From: Amaranthus tricolor
Lineage: Eukaryota > Streptophyta > Magnoliopsida > Caryophyllales > Amaranthaceae
Assembly (NCBI RefSeq): GCF_026212465.1
Contig: NC_080052.1
Coordinates: forward strand, 14,849,878 to 14,913,877
DNA length: 64,000 bases
Direction: 5' to 3'
Shown here: one piece after another, positions 25,783 to 37,160 of the stretch
Layout: every line of letters begins with the position of its first letter
Position numbering within the stretch: the first letter of the stretch is position 1
Translations under genes and position numbers: made by a program
The notes under the pieces: generated by a model
What the model saw: only the letters and a program-made list of their open reading frames with translations
The model's database searches: none
Told to the model about the DNA's origin: nothing

Positions 25783-28198
25783 TGTAACACCCCGATATTT
25801 TCCCAATATATTAAATGATTTGCTAGTAATATTATTATTTTTATTATTATTATTCTTTTTAGAAAAAATATATATTTCTTTTTATTATTTATTTTGTTAG
25901 TAGATTAAATCATGAGACTTCAACTTTTAAGGCAATTAAAATCATTTTAAGCCCAAATCTTTTTCCTAATCTATCTTTAACTTCAAAAAAAAAAATAAAT
26001 AAATAAAAACAAAAAAAAATAAAATAAAATAAATGGGAAGTGGAATCATTTGGCCGGCCATATGGAGGGTTAAGGGGGGATTAGTAACCTCTTAGGAAGA
26101 TTGAAGATCAAGGAATTATTGCCTTCTATAATTATTGCCTTAATTTCCTTAATTCCTTTATTTCCTTAATCTCCTAATTATCTTACATCTTTTCATTTTC
26201 AAACCATTTGCAAGTAAGAAAACACTCCCAAAACACTACATGTCTCACGCCTAAATCCTCCACCTTGGTTCATCAATTTTGGTGTTTTGTTCTTGAAGCA
26301 ATTGTGAGTAATCCTTAATCTAGTTTTTATTTTTTTAAATTTTAATTTAAATTTCTATGATTTTTATGTGTGTTATTTTATAGTTTATGATTTATTCATG
26401 ATTTAAAATTCATGTGGGGAAGTATGATGTTTTTCCATTTAAATTAATGTATGGTTTTAGGGTTTTAGATATGTTTACATGTGTATGAAGAATTGTTTGA
26501 AGAATGATTGAAAAAATATATATATATATATATGTATATACAAAAAAAAAAAAAAAAATGGTTGCTCATATAAAAAAAAAATATATGTTGTGATGGAAAT
26601 TTATTTTTATTTTTATTGATAAATAGTGGAGATTTATAATGTTGGTAGAGAAATATACATGTATATGTGTGGTGTGTTTGTGTGTGTAAATTGGTGTAAA
26701 AAGATTTATTTTTGAGAAAAATATAAATAAATAATTAAAATTTATTTTTGGATGTGATCATGAAAATTATGTAAATTTTATTGTTTAGATTTAATAGGGA
26801 ATAAAGCATTGAAATTTATATATTTGTGATAAAAAAATGAGATCCCGTAGGTTTTGAAGATGATGGAAAAATTGTGTTTTTGGAGCATTTTTGGCTTTAA
26901 AATTAAGTTAAAAATACTTATACTATGTTATAAATTATGAAAATTGGTACTCGGGGGTTTTGACGCCTTCCGGACGCAACGGTGAAGTCGGATTTTCAGT
27001 TTGACAGTTTTAAGATGAGTTTCTGGACAGATTGTATAGGCTGTCCGGTTTTGTGTATATACCATGTCATAGTATGTGATGGATGTTCATGTTGTGTGTA
27101 GTATTCTAGGTATGGATGTGATTGTATATGTGTGTTATGGATGATTTGAGGAAAATGTGTATGTGTGCTTATTTCCCGAATACGATTGAACCTTGTAGGA
27201 AGTCGATTCGTGACCGGGAATTGATTAAGACGCTTGCGAGTTGGTTATCTTGCTTAAGGTATGTACACGCAGCGTGGTTCGCATTAGTCCGATGTATCAT
27301 ATAATAATGGTATACAAAAGTAAGGCATGGATATATAGTACGGATAATGTTATCTTTCGAATAAATAATTTTTATACATTGTTTTGATAAGCAGAGGTAG
27401 TATGACCTCACTAACTTTAAAGTGGACGTAGTATGACGTCAATTGGTGGAAAAGAATTACTCGCGGTATATGAGGGCATTATGAGCCACCGCGGGGGTAT
27501 GCATACTTAACCATAGGCACCGAAGTAAGGCGAGTGTCTATGGTAGAGGCTTGCTTAGGGGTTAGCTCCCCCTAATGTATTGTCTCACTTATGGAGTTTG
27601 GAGTGTACCGGCAGTATGGCTGGATAGTACAGCAGTATGGCTGACTAACTTTTACATGCAAATAAATATTCTTAATAAGTATGATCGAAGCGTACGGTTC
27701 TGTGAATTGTCAGCTAGTTAATTAAAACTTTCTCTTGTGTTATTATTTATTTGGTATGCGACGTTTGCTGACGTGTACTTTTGGTCTTAACGACCCTGCG
27801 ATGATGTTGTTTCCTATCTGGGCAATGACTAGCAGTAAGTTAAGTTGCAGGTCTGGGGAGTGAGGATTGTCCCTTGAAGAAATAAATTATTAGGGTAGAG
27901 AAGTCTTAATAAGAACTTCAAAATTTAGTTTAAAGAACATTTGGTTTTTATGAGGCGACTTTCGTTCTCAAGTTGTAATAAGTAGATTTAACTTTTCGTT
28001 CTTATCCGCTGCTAAGAATTTCTTATTATCTAGTAGTTCTTAATAACGCTAATAGAACTCGATCCGCACGTTTTCCTTAACTTCAAAACCGTTTTAAACT
28101 GTTTTCTAACATCCCGGTTTGACTCGGATTATAGTTGTCTCGTTTTTAAAAGGTCATTTTCTCTTTTCGTACGACCCGAGTTATTCTGAGATGTTACA
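25783..28198 (+). repeat. 5' LTR of the gypsy element (2,416 bp)
   Basis: It starts TGTAACACC and ends GTTACA, next to the primer binding site. It is very AT-rich in the first 1.1 kb, with (TA)n and A-runs near 26,515-26,580, then more balanced. A 60-codon ORF at 27,122-27,304 is too short and of unlikely composition to be called a gene. A dense hairpin cluster lies at 27,394-27,647. The same sequence forms the 3' LTR at an offset of 8,957 bp. Confidence 0.96.
27394..27647 (+). other. Hairpin cluster in the gypsy 5' LTR (AGTATG loops)
   Basis: Seven potential stem-loops lie in 254 bp. Four have the same hexaloop AGTATG with different complementary stems: GAGGT/ACCTC (27,394-27,409), GACGT/ACGTC (27,425-27,440), CCGGC/GCTGG with one G-U (27,608-27,623), and CAGC/GCTG extended by TAGT/ACTA around a bulged A (27,625-27,647). 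Between them are CGCGGT/ACCGCG (27,462-27,493), a 10-bp stem CCATAGGCAC/GTGTCTATGG (27,511-27,543) and TTAGGGG/CCCCTAA (27,555-27,575). All this is read directly from the sequence. A role in RNA packaging, dimerisation, translation or reverse transcription is inference. Confidence 0.75.
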
Positions 28199-28200
28199 AC

Positions 28201-28212
28201 TGGTATCAGAGC
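28201..28212 (+). promoter_or_regulatory. Primer binding site (initiator tRNA-Met)
   Basis: TGGTATCAGAGC, two bases after the 5' LTR end, is complementary to the 3' end of plant initiator tRNA-Met, the usual primer for chromoviruses of this type. Confidence 0.95.
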
Positions 28213-28499
28213 GGGAGTTTTATTTAGTGTTATTTATCTATATCGATAGACTAACGTTAAAAAAAAAAATTTATTAAAATTAATTAACGAGAGTAAAAGG
28301 GGTAGACATTAAGGGGATATGATGTGTTGTGCTTTGTGTCTTTAAGCATGATGTCATGGATAACTTGATGAGTGTATGATAGCATTTCTGTGTCTATATC
28401 TCTGATGTTTTGAATTATCTATCTTTGTTTGATCTTAGAAATTGATTGCCTTGTTTTCTTTCCTTGTGAGTCAGGAAGTTCGATTATTATTTTTCTCTC
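28213..28499 (+). other. Gypsy leader before the acidic ORF
   Basis: 287 bp of AT-rich sequence with a run of A at 28,260-28,269. I see no ORF or clear structure. Confidence 0.6.
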
Positions 28500-29393
28500 A
28501 TGGATAAAGGAAAAAGACCGGCCGATGAAGGAATTAATACCCGAGAGGAACCCTGGAGAGTTTTAGATGATGCCCCAGCTTGGGCAGAAATAGAGGCTCA
28601 GGGAATTTGGGATAGAAAAGAGGGAGAAAGTGATTTGGATTACACCCGACGAATGGAAATGATCTACAAAAAGTCCAAACAGGTGTATGAAAGAATAATG
28701 GAAGAGGAAACGAATGCATTGAAAGGGATGATTGACGAGTTTCACCTAGAGCTTGACAGGAGGGTAAGAGCAGTTCAAACTGAGGGTCGGGACGGAGTTG
28801 ACGTTCCAGAGTCTAGTGGGGCAAGGAGAGATAATAATGAGGAGGATGTTCACATAGTAGACCCAGACTCAATGCCATTTATAATCTTCGATGGGTTGGA
28901 TTTCGAGAGGGATCCAGAGGAGGATCCAGAGGAGGATCCCGAAGAGGATCCAGAAGAGGACCCGGAGGAGGAGGACCCCGATGAGGACCCAGAAGAGGAA
29001 TATGAGGAGGAGTTCGAAGAAAATTCTGATGAGGAGCAGGGAGAATTCATGGAGGAGGATCCTTTAGGAGTGGTAGAAGATCCTGATGAGGATAACTTAG
29101 GGGATGGATATAATGCTGATGAGGAGGGGGAACTAGCTTATAGAGATGGAATGATGAGTGATGATGATAGTGGGCATATTATTTTAGGGGGTTGGCCGGT
29201 GAGGCGAGAGGATCTTATGAGCGAGGAAGAGAGTGAAATCATGATGTGGGTGGAGGAACCACCTGAGCCAATAATTGTAGAGCTTTCTGATTCCGATAGC
29301 GCGTCTAGCGATGACTCTGATGATGCTGATTTTGACCCTGATCAATACATGGAGGATCGGGACCGCATGGATGCGTCACCTTTATGTGTCTGA
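28500..29393 (+). CDS. Extra acidic ORF between PBS and gag (297 aa), function unknown
   Basis: A complete 297-codon ORF starts at ATG 28,500, the first long-frame ATG after the primer binding site. The N-terminal ~100 residues are mixed and probably helical (WAEIEAQGIWDRKEG; many K/R/E). Residues ~120-230 are extremely acidic, with four to five copies of the pentapeptide-like DPEED run encoded by a direct DNA repeat GAGGATCC(A/C)GA, so slippage has lengthened it. The C-terminus is Ser/Asp-rich (SDSDSASSDDSDD), like casein-kinase-2 sites. No retroviral domain is visible. Chromoviruses normally have a single gag-pol ORF, so this is an additional gene; the acidic stretch could bind histones or other basic proteins, but that is speculation. 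It ends 455 bp before gag-pol. Confidence 0.75.
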   Translation: MDKGKRPADEGINTREEPWRVLDDAPAWAEIEAQGIWDRKEGESDLDYTRRMEMIYKKSKQVYERIMEEETNALKGMIDEFHLELDRRVRAVQTEGRDGVDVPESSGARRDNNEEDVHIVDPDSMPFIIFDGLDFERDPEEDPEEDPEEDPEEDPEEEDPDEDPEEEYEEEFEENSDEEQGEFMEEDPLGVVEDPDEDNLGDGYNADEEGELAYRDGMMSDDDSGHIILGGWPVRREDLMSEEESEIMMWVEEPPEPIIVELSDSDSASSDDSDDADFDPDQYMEDRDRMDASPLCV

Positions 29394-29659
29394 TTGTTTT
29401 TACTTTATTTTGATGATGCATATGCTTGAGTCGTATGTCTAGTCCCTTAGTAGAATAATTGCGAACAATTTTGTTGGTTAAGTGATTTGGTTGTTTATCT
29501 CGGACTTTTGTAGTTTTGAACAGTGACTATGTGGGAATTTATACCCCAGTATTCTTTCTAGATTGGAAGTATATGGTTTGTTTGTTTTGAATTTGAATTT
29601 CGTTTTTAAAAATATAAACAATTAGAAAGTAGAATTGATTCAGTGTTGTATTTATGGAA

Positions 29660-29698
<39 letters not shown>

Positions 29699-29848
29699 AT
29701 TATAGACTTATTGTTCAACCTTTTTACCTTTAGGGCTGCTACCTTGTATATTTTAGAGCAATAACAGAATGAGTTTTTCCTTAAACCTCAAACGCTATAG
29801 AAATGTATTTACATACCTTGTTTAACCTAATGCAGTATACCTGCCATC
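29394..29848 (+). other. Spacer between the acidic ORF and gag-pol
   Basis: 455 bp without an ORF, with an uninterrupted A34 tract (29,661-29,694). The region looks like a 3' untranslated region followed by poly(A). A TAATGCAG acceptor-like site (29,829-29,836) lies shortly before the gag ATG and could serve a spliced gag-pol mRNA; no matching donor was verified. Confidence 0.5.
29661..29694 (+). repeat. A34 homopolymer tract
   Basis: 34 uninterrupted A residues follow ATTTATGGAAC, 267 bp after the stop codon of the acidic ORF. This may be a simple slippage product or the remains of a poly(A) tail from a captured transcript. Confidence 0.9.
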
Positions 29849-32800
29849 ATGCCACCCTTTTTGAAAAGGTCCGTGCCAAGAGGAAACTCTGATCGCGTGC
29901 TTCGAAACCTAGTTAAGGCCCTAGCTGGTGCAAGGAATCCGAGACCGAAATCCTTGGAGGAAAAGGCTTCGTCAATTAGTAAGAGAATAGCCCAGAGTAA
30001 ACCCTCGACTTATAGTGGAAAAGGTGAACCTTCTATGTTGGAAAACTGGCTGAGAGAATTTGACAAGCTTTTTAGTGTGGTGAGATGTCCTGCTGAGCTT
30101 ATGGTTGACCAAGCCGCGTTTTTCCTAGTGGAAGACGCTGACTATTGGTGGACACATAGTAAGATGAGGTTGATATCAGAAAACGACGGTGACTTAAGCT
30201 GGGAAGGATTTAAGGGGGCGTTAAGGGACCAATTTTATCCGCCTCATGTTAGGAAGGACAAATCAAATGAGTTTGCTAGGTTCGAAATGGGAAACCTAAC
30301 GGTAGATGAATATTATCAGAAATTTATGGAATACTTGAAGTTTTGCCCTGACGATGTCCCAACTGAGGGAAAGAAAATACAACGTTTTGAGTTAGGTCTA
30401 TCGTATGAGATCCAAAAACACATTGAGACTGATAGATATGATACGTTAGACCAGCTATATAAGAGAGCTGCGCAGATTGGGAATGTTATCAGGAAGGAAA
30501 AAGAGAAGTTGGGCCATAGCGGAGAAAAGAGAAAAGAACCCGTGTTTCAGAATGATACGAATGCGAGTAATCAAGTCCAAAATCAATTTAAAAAGCACAA
30601 ACCGTTTGGAGGCTTTCAGGAGAAAGGTTTCCATTCTGGTCAAAACAGCAAGAATGGGGGAAATTCGAGAATAGAGGCTAGAATGCAGAAGCCTTTGTAT
30701 GATCGTAATGGGAAGGAAAGAATCTTCAACTGTAGGAGATGCCAAAAGAATCACCCAGGAAGGGACTGCCGGGGGGCGTTAGTGGACTGTTCTTACTGTG
30801 GTAAGCCGGGCCATAGAATGTACGAGTGTTATACTCGCATAGGACAACAAGAGTTGCAAGGGGGAAATCATAGAGGTTTCCAACAGCAAAGACTCACTAA
30901 CGGACGAAGTGGTAATGAAGCTGGAAGGGGGAATCACAATGGTGGAAGTTTTGGCCGAAACTTGGGAGGTGCCTCAAACCCTAGGTTTCTGGGAAATAAC
31001 TCCGGTGTTCAGCAACGACCGGGAAATGCTAGAAACGAGAATTTCTTTTCAAGCCAACGTGGGAATCAAGGAGGTGTTACTACTTCTACCCAGAACGACG
31101 GCAGGCTTTCAGCAGTTAACTCGAGGGAGGCAGCGCAGGCGTCGGATGTGGTCATAGGTACGTTCTGTATTAATGAAAAATCCGTTAAAGTACTGTTTGA
31201 TTCTGGTGCATCATGCTCGTTTGTTTCAAAGTCTAGAGTTAAGGACTTAGAATTGGAAAACCCCGAGGAAACATCTTTTTCAGTCTCTACTCCTTCTGGG
31301 GAGACTTTTCAATGTAATACGTTGTTCCGTGAAGTGCCGGTTAAGATAGGGAAAGTGAAATTTCCAAGTAATTTATTTTCTCTAGAAATGGATGATTTAA
31401 ATGTAATACTTGGGATGGATTGGCTAAGTAGATACAAAGCGATAATAGATTGTGAAGAACAGTCAGTGACCTTAAGTGGACCTAGGGGGGAGAAGGTTAA
31501 GTATAGGAGTCTTCCTAAGGGACCAAGGATAAAGATCGTATCATCATTAAAGGTCAAGAAGTTAATCAAGCAAGGGCAACCGTGGTTTCTGTGTAGTATA
31601 AGTAAAGTAGGGGAGCGGGAGTTGCAGCTTGAGAACATTCCAGTGGTCTGTGATTTTAGAGATGTTTTTCCAGAAGAACTTCCTGGTATGCCGCCAAGAA
31701 GGGACGTGGACTTCTCGATTGATTTAATCCCTGGGACAGGGCCAATTTCAAAAGCTCCTTACCGAATGGCCCCAAAGGAGATGGAAGAATTGAAAGTCCA
31801 ATTAGAAGAGTTGTTAGAGAAGGGTTATATAAGACCTAGTGTGTCGCCTTGGGGAGCCCCAGTGTTGTTTGTAAGGAAAAAGGACGGAACGATGCGTCTC
31901 TGTATTGATTACAGAGAACTTAATAAGGTCACTGTTAAGAATAAGTACCCGTTACCACGGATCGATGATCTTTTTGATCAGTTGCAAGGGGCAGGAGTCT
32001 TTTCCAAGGTTGATCTGCGGTCAGGGTACCATCAGTTACGTATCAAGGAGGAGGATATTAGTAAATCAGCTTTTAGAACCAGATACGGACACTTCGAGTT
32101 TACCGTGATGCCTTTTGGGTTGACCAACGCACCTGCAGCATTTATGGGGTTGATGAATCGGGTTTTTAACGCGTACCTCGATAAGTGTGTGGTGGTGTTC
32201 ATTGATGATATTTTGGTATATTCCAAGAGCCAAGAAGAACATCAAGAACATTTAAGGATAGTCTTGCAGATTCTGCGAGAGAATCAGTTGTATGCTAAGT
32301 TTTCGAAGTGTGAATTTTGGTTAGAGCAAGTGGCTTTTCTGGGTCACATTGTTTCTAAGGAAGGAATTTCCGTTGATCCAGCAAAAGTAGCGGCTGTTCG
32401 GGATTGGTCTACACCTCGGAATGTTACAGATATCCGGAGTTTCTTGGGATTAGCAGGATACTATCGTCGTTTTGTGAAGGACTTTTCTCGCATCGCTCGT
32501 CCACTGACAGCCTTGATGAAGAAGGAAAAGAAGTTCGAATGGACTGAGGAGTGCGAGAAGGCATTTCGGTTATTAAAGGAGAAGTTAACTACAGCCCCTG
32601 TGTTGACCTTACCTGACCCATCCTTGGAATACTCTGTCTATAGTGACGCTTCCAAACATGGGTTAGGTTGTGTTTTGATGCAAGATAGAAAGGTGGTGGC
32701 GTATGCTTCACGTCAACTAAGGACTCATGAGGTGAATTATCCAACACATGACTTGGAGTTAGCTGCTGTGGTTTTCGCATTGAAAATCTGGCGACATTAC

Positions 32801-34588
32801 CTTTATGGTGTCAAATGCAAGGTCTTTACGGATCATAAAAGTTTGCAATTTTTGTTCACTCAATCCGAGTTGAATTTGCGCCAACGACGTTGGTTAGAAC
32901 TTATCAGTGATTATGATTTAGAGATTTCATATCACGAGGGCCGTGCGAATGTAGTCGCTGATGCTTTGAGTAGGAAATCGAGGCATTTCGTCTCAGCGTT
33001 AATAACCTCTGAGGAGTTGTGTAAGGAGTTTGGGAGAATGAACTTGGAGATAATCCAAGAAGGGGAATTGGAAGCCAAGTTGAGTGCCTTGTCTATTCAA
33101 CCTACCTTTTTCGAAGAGATTATGGCTAAGCAACTGGAAGACCCAAAGTTCATTAAACTTCGGGAGCAGATCAGTGAAGGGAAAGCGGAAGGTTTTACAA
33201 TTCATGAGGACGGTAGTCTTCGTTTTAAGGGACGGTGGTGTGTGCCGGATGGGTGTGACTCCTTGAAGGAAAAATTATTGAACGAAGCTCATTATTCTAG
33301 ATACTCGGTTCATCCTGGTGGGGATAAGATGTATCAAGATTTAAAATGCATGTTTTGGTGGTCTGGTATGAAAAAGAATATTGCTGAATTTGTTTCCAAG
33401 TGTTTAACGTGTCAAAAGGTTAAGAGTGAACATCGAAGACCAGCTGGGTTACTGCAACCTCTAGAAGTCCCGGTCTGGAAGTGGGATGACATATCTATGG
33501 ATTTCGTGTTAGGGTTGCCACGAACTAAAGCTGGTAATGATACTCTTTGGGTTATCGTGGATAGGCTTACTAAGTCTGCAAGGTTTATTCCGATGAACTG
33601 TAAGTGGGATATGGAACAACTTGCTCGTGCCTATATTCGATACGTTGTTCGATATCACGGAATACCTCGTACTATTGTCTCCGATCGTGATACTCGATAC
33701 TTGTCACATTTTTGGAAATCATTACAGCAGGCTTTGGGAACCACTCTTCTTCATAGTACGTCTTTTCACCCTATGACGGATGGTCAGACTGAACGTGTCA
33801 ATCAGATACTAGAAGACATGTTGAGAGCAATAGCCATGGAATGGCAAGGTTCATGGGATGAACATTTGGATTTAGTAGAATTCTCTTATAATAACAGTTA
33901 TCAGGCAACGATTCAAATGGCTCCGTTTGAAGCACTGTATGGTCGTAAGTGCCGTAGTCCTGTATGTTGGGATGATTTTACTGAATCCGTCACATTAGGA
34001 CCTGATATGCTTGTGCAAATGACAGAGAAAGTAAAGTTGATTCGCGATAAAATGAAGGCAGCCCAGGATAGACAAAAATCGTACGCCGATCTCCGACGTC
34101 GGCCTGATGAGTACGAAGTGGGCGACAAAGTTTTACTCCGTGTGTCTCCGATGAGAGGAGTGGTTCGTTTTGGTGCTCGTGGGAAGTTGAGCCCGCGTTT
34201 CATTGGCCCCTATGATATTGTGGAGCGGATTGGGAAGTTAGCTTACCGGTTAGCGTTACCTAATGCGTTGGGTAAGGTTCATGACGTTTTTCATATCTCC
34301 CAGTTAAAACGTTATATTGCGGCTTCTTCGCATGTCTTAGACCCGGAACCGTTAGAACTTGATGAAAGCCTCACCTATGAAGAGCAACCTGTCCAGATTT
34401 TAGATAGAAAGGTTCGCAGTACTCGGCGAAAAGATGTTGCAATGGTTAAGGTTCTATGGTCAAATCATCGGTCACAAGAGGCAACTTGGGAAACAGAAGC
34501 TTCAATGCGAGAGAAGTATCCGCATCTTTTTCCTCAGGTTAGTAAGTTACGGGGACGTAACTTTTTAAGGGGGGGTAGGAAGCGGTAG
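29849..34588 (+). CDS. gag-pol: Gypsy gag-pol polyprotein (1,579 aa, intact)
   Basis: It is one uninterrupted ORF. Order by residue: gag capsid-like domain ~50-215; two zinc knuckles, C295-C298-H302-C307 (short spacing) and C314-C317-H322-C327; aspartic protease with DSGA at 451-454; reverse transcriptase ~640-820 with FIDD at 784-787 (catalytic Asp 786-787); RNase H from ~930 (SDAS...) with a TDHKSL motif; integrase with an HHCC finger ~1147-1190 and DDE residues D1218, D1279 and E1315 (35 residues between the last two); C-terminal chromodomain ~1510-1560 (VKVLWSNH...EATWE). The chromodomain and the iMet primer place it in the chromovirus group, closest to Tekay/Del. The ATG at 29,849 is the first in frame. 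It makes the virus-like-particle protein and the enzymes that copy and integrate the element. Confidence 0.97.
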   Translation: MPPFLKRSVPRGNSDRVLRNLVKALAGARNPRPKSLEEKASSISKRIAQSKPSTYSGKGEPSMLENWLREFDKLFSVVRCPAELMVDQAAFFLVEDADYWWTHSKMRLISENDGDLSWEGFKGALRDQFYPPHVRKDKSNEFARFEMGNLTVDEYYQKFMEYLKFCPDDVPTEGKKIQRFELGLSYEIQKHIETDRYDTLDQLYKRAAQIGNVIRKEKEKLGHSGEKRKEPVFQNDTNASNQVQNQFKKHKPFGGFQEKGFHSGQNSKNGGNSRIEARMQKPLYDRNGKERIFNCRRCQKNHPGRDCRGALVDCSYCGKPGHRMYECYTRIGQQELQGGNHRGFQQQRLTNGRSGNEAGRGNHNGGSFGRNLGGASNPRFLGNNSGVQQRPGNARNENFFSSQRGNQGGVTTSTQNDGRLSAVNSREAAQASDVVIGTFCINEKSVKVLFDSGASCSFVSKSRVKDLELENPEETSFSVSTPSGETFQCNTLFREVPVKIGKVKFPSNLFSLEMDDLNVILGMDWLSRYKAIIDCEEQSVTLSGPRGEKVKYRSLPKGPRIKIVSSLKVKKLIKQGQPWFLCSISKVGERELQLENIPVVCDFRDVFPEELPGMPPRRDVDFSIDLIPGTGPISKAPYRMAPKEMEELKVQLEELLEKGYIRPSVSPWGAPVLFVRKKDGTMRLCIDYRELNKVTVKNKYPLPRIDDLFDQLQGAGVFSKVDLRSGYHQLRIKEEDISKSAFRTRYGHFEFTVMPFGLTNAPAAFMGLMNRVFNAYLDKCVVVFIDDILVYSKSQEEHQEHLRIVLQILRENQLYAKFSKCEFWLEQVAFLGHIVSKEGISVDPAKVAAVRDWSTPRNVTDIRSFLGLAGYYRRFVKDFSRIARPLTALMKKEKKFEWTEECEKAFRLLKEKLTTAPVLTLPDPSLEYSVYSDASKHGLGCVLMQDRKVVAYASRQLRTHEVNYPTHDLELAAVVFALKIWRHYLYGVKCKVFTDHKSLQFLFTQSELNLRQRRWLELISDYDLEISYHEGRANVVADALSRKSRHFVSALITSEELCKEFGRMNLEIIQEGELEAKLSALSIQPTFFEEIMAKQLEDPKFIKLREQISEGKAEGFTIHEDGSLRFKGRWCVPDGCDSLKEKLLNEAHYSRYSVHPGGDKMYQDLKCMFWWSGMKKNIAEFVSKCLTCQKVKSEHRRPAGLLQPLEVPVWKWDDISMDFVLGLPRTKAGNDTLWVIVDRLTKSARFIPMNCKWDMEQLARAYIRYVVRYHGIPRTIVSDRDTRYLSHFWKSLQQALGTTLLHSTSFHPMTDGQTERVNQILEDMLRAIAMEWQGSWDEHLDLVEFSYNNSYQATIQMAPFEALYGRKCRSPVCWDDFTESVTLGPDMLVQMTEKVKLIRDKMKAAQDRQKSYADLRRRPDEYEVGDKVLLRVSPMRGVVRFGARGKLSPRFIGPYDIVERIGKLAYRLALPNALGKVHDVFHISQLKRYIAASSHVLDPEPLELDESLTYEEQPVQILDRKVRSTRRKDVAMVKVLWSNHRSQEATWETEASMREKYPHLFPQVSKLRGRNFLRGGRKR

Positions 34589-34739
34589 AATTTTGCGTTT
34601 TGCGCACTTTGAGGTTTATTTTGATCTATTTCTTTTGTTGTGTGCATGTTTTGTCGTTTTTTTTTATGTGTGTGATTGTTGTGTGTTTGTGTTTGTACGT
34701 TGAGGTTTTGGGGTCAAAACCTTTTTAAGGGGGGTAGTC
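34589..34739 (+). other. Gypsy 3' untranslated region with polypurine tract
   Basis: T/G-rich spacer after the pol stop codon. AAGGGGGGTAG (34,727-34,737) sits just before the 3' LTR and is the likely plus-strand primer. A similar TTTTTAAGGGGGGTAGG is found at the end of pol (34,562-34,578), a second purine tract. Confidence 0.8.
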
Positions 34740-37155
34740 TGTAACACCCCGATATTTTCCCAATATATTAAATGATTTGCTAGTAATATTATTATTTTTA
34801 TTATTATTATTCTTTTTAGAAAAAATATATATTTCTTTTTATTATTTATTTTGTTAGTAGATTAAATCATGAGACTTCAACTTTTAAGGCAATTAAAATC
34901 ATTTTAAGCCCAAATCTTTTTCCTAATCTATCTTTAACTTCAAAAAACAAAAATAATAAATAAAAACAAAAAAAAATAAAATAAAATAAATGGGAAGTGG
35001 AATCATTTGGCCGGCCATATGGAGGGTTAAGGGGGGATTAGTAACCTCTTAGGAAGATTGAAGATCAAGGAATTATTGCCTTCTATAATTATTGCCTTAA
35101 TTTCCTTAATTCCTTTATTTCCTTAATCTCCTAATTATCTTACATCTTTTCATTTTCAAACCATTTGCAAGTAAGAAAACACTCCCAAAACACTACATTT
35201 CTCACGCCTAAATCCTCCACCTTGGTTCATCAATTTTGGTGTTTTGTTCTTGAAGCAATTGTGAGTAATCCTTAATCTAGTTTTTATTTTTTAAATTTTA
35301 ATTTAAATTTCTATGATTTTTATGTGTGTTATTTTATAGTTTATGATTTATTCATGATTTAAAATTCATGTGGGGAAGTATGATGTTTTTCCATTTAAAT
35401 TAATGTATGGTTTTAGGGTTTTAGATATGTTTACATGTGTATGAAGAATTGTTTGAAGAATGATTGAAAAAATATATATATATATATATGTATATACAAA
35501 AAAAAAAAAAAAAAATGGTTGCTCATATAAAAAAAAAATATATGTTGTGATGGAAATTTATTTTTATTTTTATTGATAAATAGTGGAGATTTATAATGTT
35601 GGTAGAGAAATATACATGTATATGTGTGGTGTGTTTGTGTGTGTAAATTGGTGTAAAAAGATTTATTTTTGAGAAAAATATAAATAAATAATTAAAATTT
35701 ATTTTTGGATGTGATCATGAAAATTATGTAAATTTTATTGTTTAGATTTAATAGGGAATAAAGCATTGAAATTTATATATTTGTGATAAAAAAATGAGAT
35801 CCCGTAGGTTTTGAAGATGATGGAAAAATTGTGTTTTTGGAGCATTTTTGGCTTTAAAATTAAGTTAAAAATACTTATACTATGTTATAAATTATGAAAA
35901 TTGGTACTCGGGGGTTTTGACGCCTTCCGGACGCAACGGTGAAGTCGGATTTTCAGTTTGACAGTTTTAAGATGAGTTTCTGGACAGATTGTATAGGCTG
36001 TCCGGTTTTGTGTATATACCATGTCATAGTATGTGATGGATGTTCATGTTGTGTGTAGTATTCTAGGTATGGATGTGATTGTATATGTGTGTTATGGATG
36101 ATTTGAGGAAAATGTGTATGTGTGCTTATTTCCCGAATACGATTGAACCTTGTAGGAAGTCGATTCGTGACCGGGAATTGATTAAGACGCTTGCGAGTTG
36201 GTTATCTTGCTTAAGGTATGTACACGCAGCGTGGTTCGCATTAGTCCGATGTATCATATAATAATGGTATACAAAAGTAAGGCATGGATATATAGTACGG
36301 ATAATGTTATCTTTCGAATAAATAATTTTTATACATTGTTTTGATAAGCAGAGGTAGTATGACCTCACTAACTTTAAAGTGGACGTAGTATGACGTCAAT
36401 TGGTGGAAAAGAATTACTCGCGGTATATGAGGGCATTATGAGCCACCGCGGGGGTATGCATACTTAACCATAGGCACCGAAGTAAGGCGAGTGTCTATGG
36501 TAGAGGCTTGCTTAGGGGTTAGCTCCCCCTAATGTATTGTCTCACTTATGGAGTTTGGAGTGTACCGGCAGTATGGCTGGATAGTACAGCAGTATGGCTG
36601 ACTAACTTTTACATGCAAATAAATATTCTTAATAAGTATGATCGAAGCGTACGGTTCTGTGAATTGTCAGCTAGTTAATTAAAACTTTCTCTTGTGTTAT
36701 TATTTATTTGGTATGCGACGTTTGCTGACGTGTACTTTTGGTCTTAACGACCCTGCGATGATGTTGTTTCCTATCTGGGCAATGACTAGCAGTAAGTTAA
36801 GTTGCAGGTCTGGGGAGTGAGGATTGTCCCTTGAAGAAATAAATTATTAGGGTAGAGAAGTCTTAATAAGAACTTCAAAATTTAGTTTAAAGAACATTTG
36901 GTTTTTATGAGGCGACTTTCGTTCTCAAGTTGTAATAAGTAGATTTAACTTTTCGTTCTTATCCGCTGCTAAGAATTTCTTATTATCTAGTAGTTCTTAA
37001 TAACGCTAATAGAACTCGATCCGCACGTTTTCCTTAACTTCAAAACCGTTTTAAACTGTTTTCTAACATCCCGGTTTGACTCGGATTATAGTTGTCTCGT
37101 TTTTAAAAGGTCATTTTCTCTTTTCGTACGACCCGAGTTATTCTGAGATGTTACA
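34740..37155 (+). repeat. 3' LTR of the gypsy element (2,416 bp)
   Basis: It is nearly identical to the 5' LTR, starting at T34,740 (TGTAACACC) and ending GTTACA at 37,155, followed by the target duplication GTGTC. Confidence 0.97.
36351..36604 (+). other. Hairpin cluster in the gypsy 3' LTR
   Basis: The same seven stem-loops as at 27,394-27,647, shifted by 8,957 bp and unchanged, including the four AGTATG loops. Confidence 0.75.
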
Positions 37156-37160
37156 GTGTC
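37156..37160. repeat. 3' target site duplication of the gypsy element (GTGTC)
   Basis: It matches 25,778-25,782 and restores the satellite sequence GTGTCATTAATC. Confidence 0.95.

Larger units (their letters stand above)
25783..37155 (+). mobile_element. Full-length Ty3/gypsy chromovirus (Tekay/Del-like) LTR retrotransposon
   Basis: Two LTRs of 2,416 bp each begin TGTAACACCCCG and end GATGTTACA. They are flanked by a perfect 5-bp duplication and enclose an iMet-type primer binding site, an extra acidic ORF, an intact gag-pol ORF with a C-terminal chromodomain, and a purine tract. The LTRs show only about two substitutions (26,242 G versus 35,199 T; an A/C in the A-rich run near 25,990) plus small slippage indels, so insertion is very recent. 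It sits in the tail of a satellite long module inside the CACTA intron. All coding parts look intact, so it may be autonomous. Confidence 0.96.

Noticed and set aside
27122..27304. 60- and 80-codon ORFs on both strands of each gypsy LTR
   Set aside because: Short, overlapping in antisense, identical in both LTRs simply because the LTRs are identical.
28850..29050. Ser/Gly-rich minus-strand ORF opposite the acidic gypsy ORF
   Set aside because: Antisense translation of the GAGGATCC-type DNA repeat.
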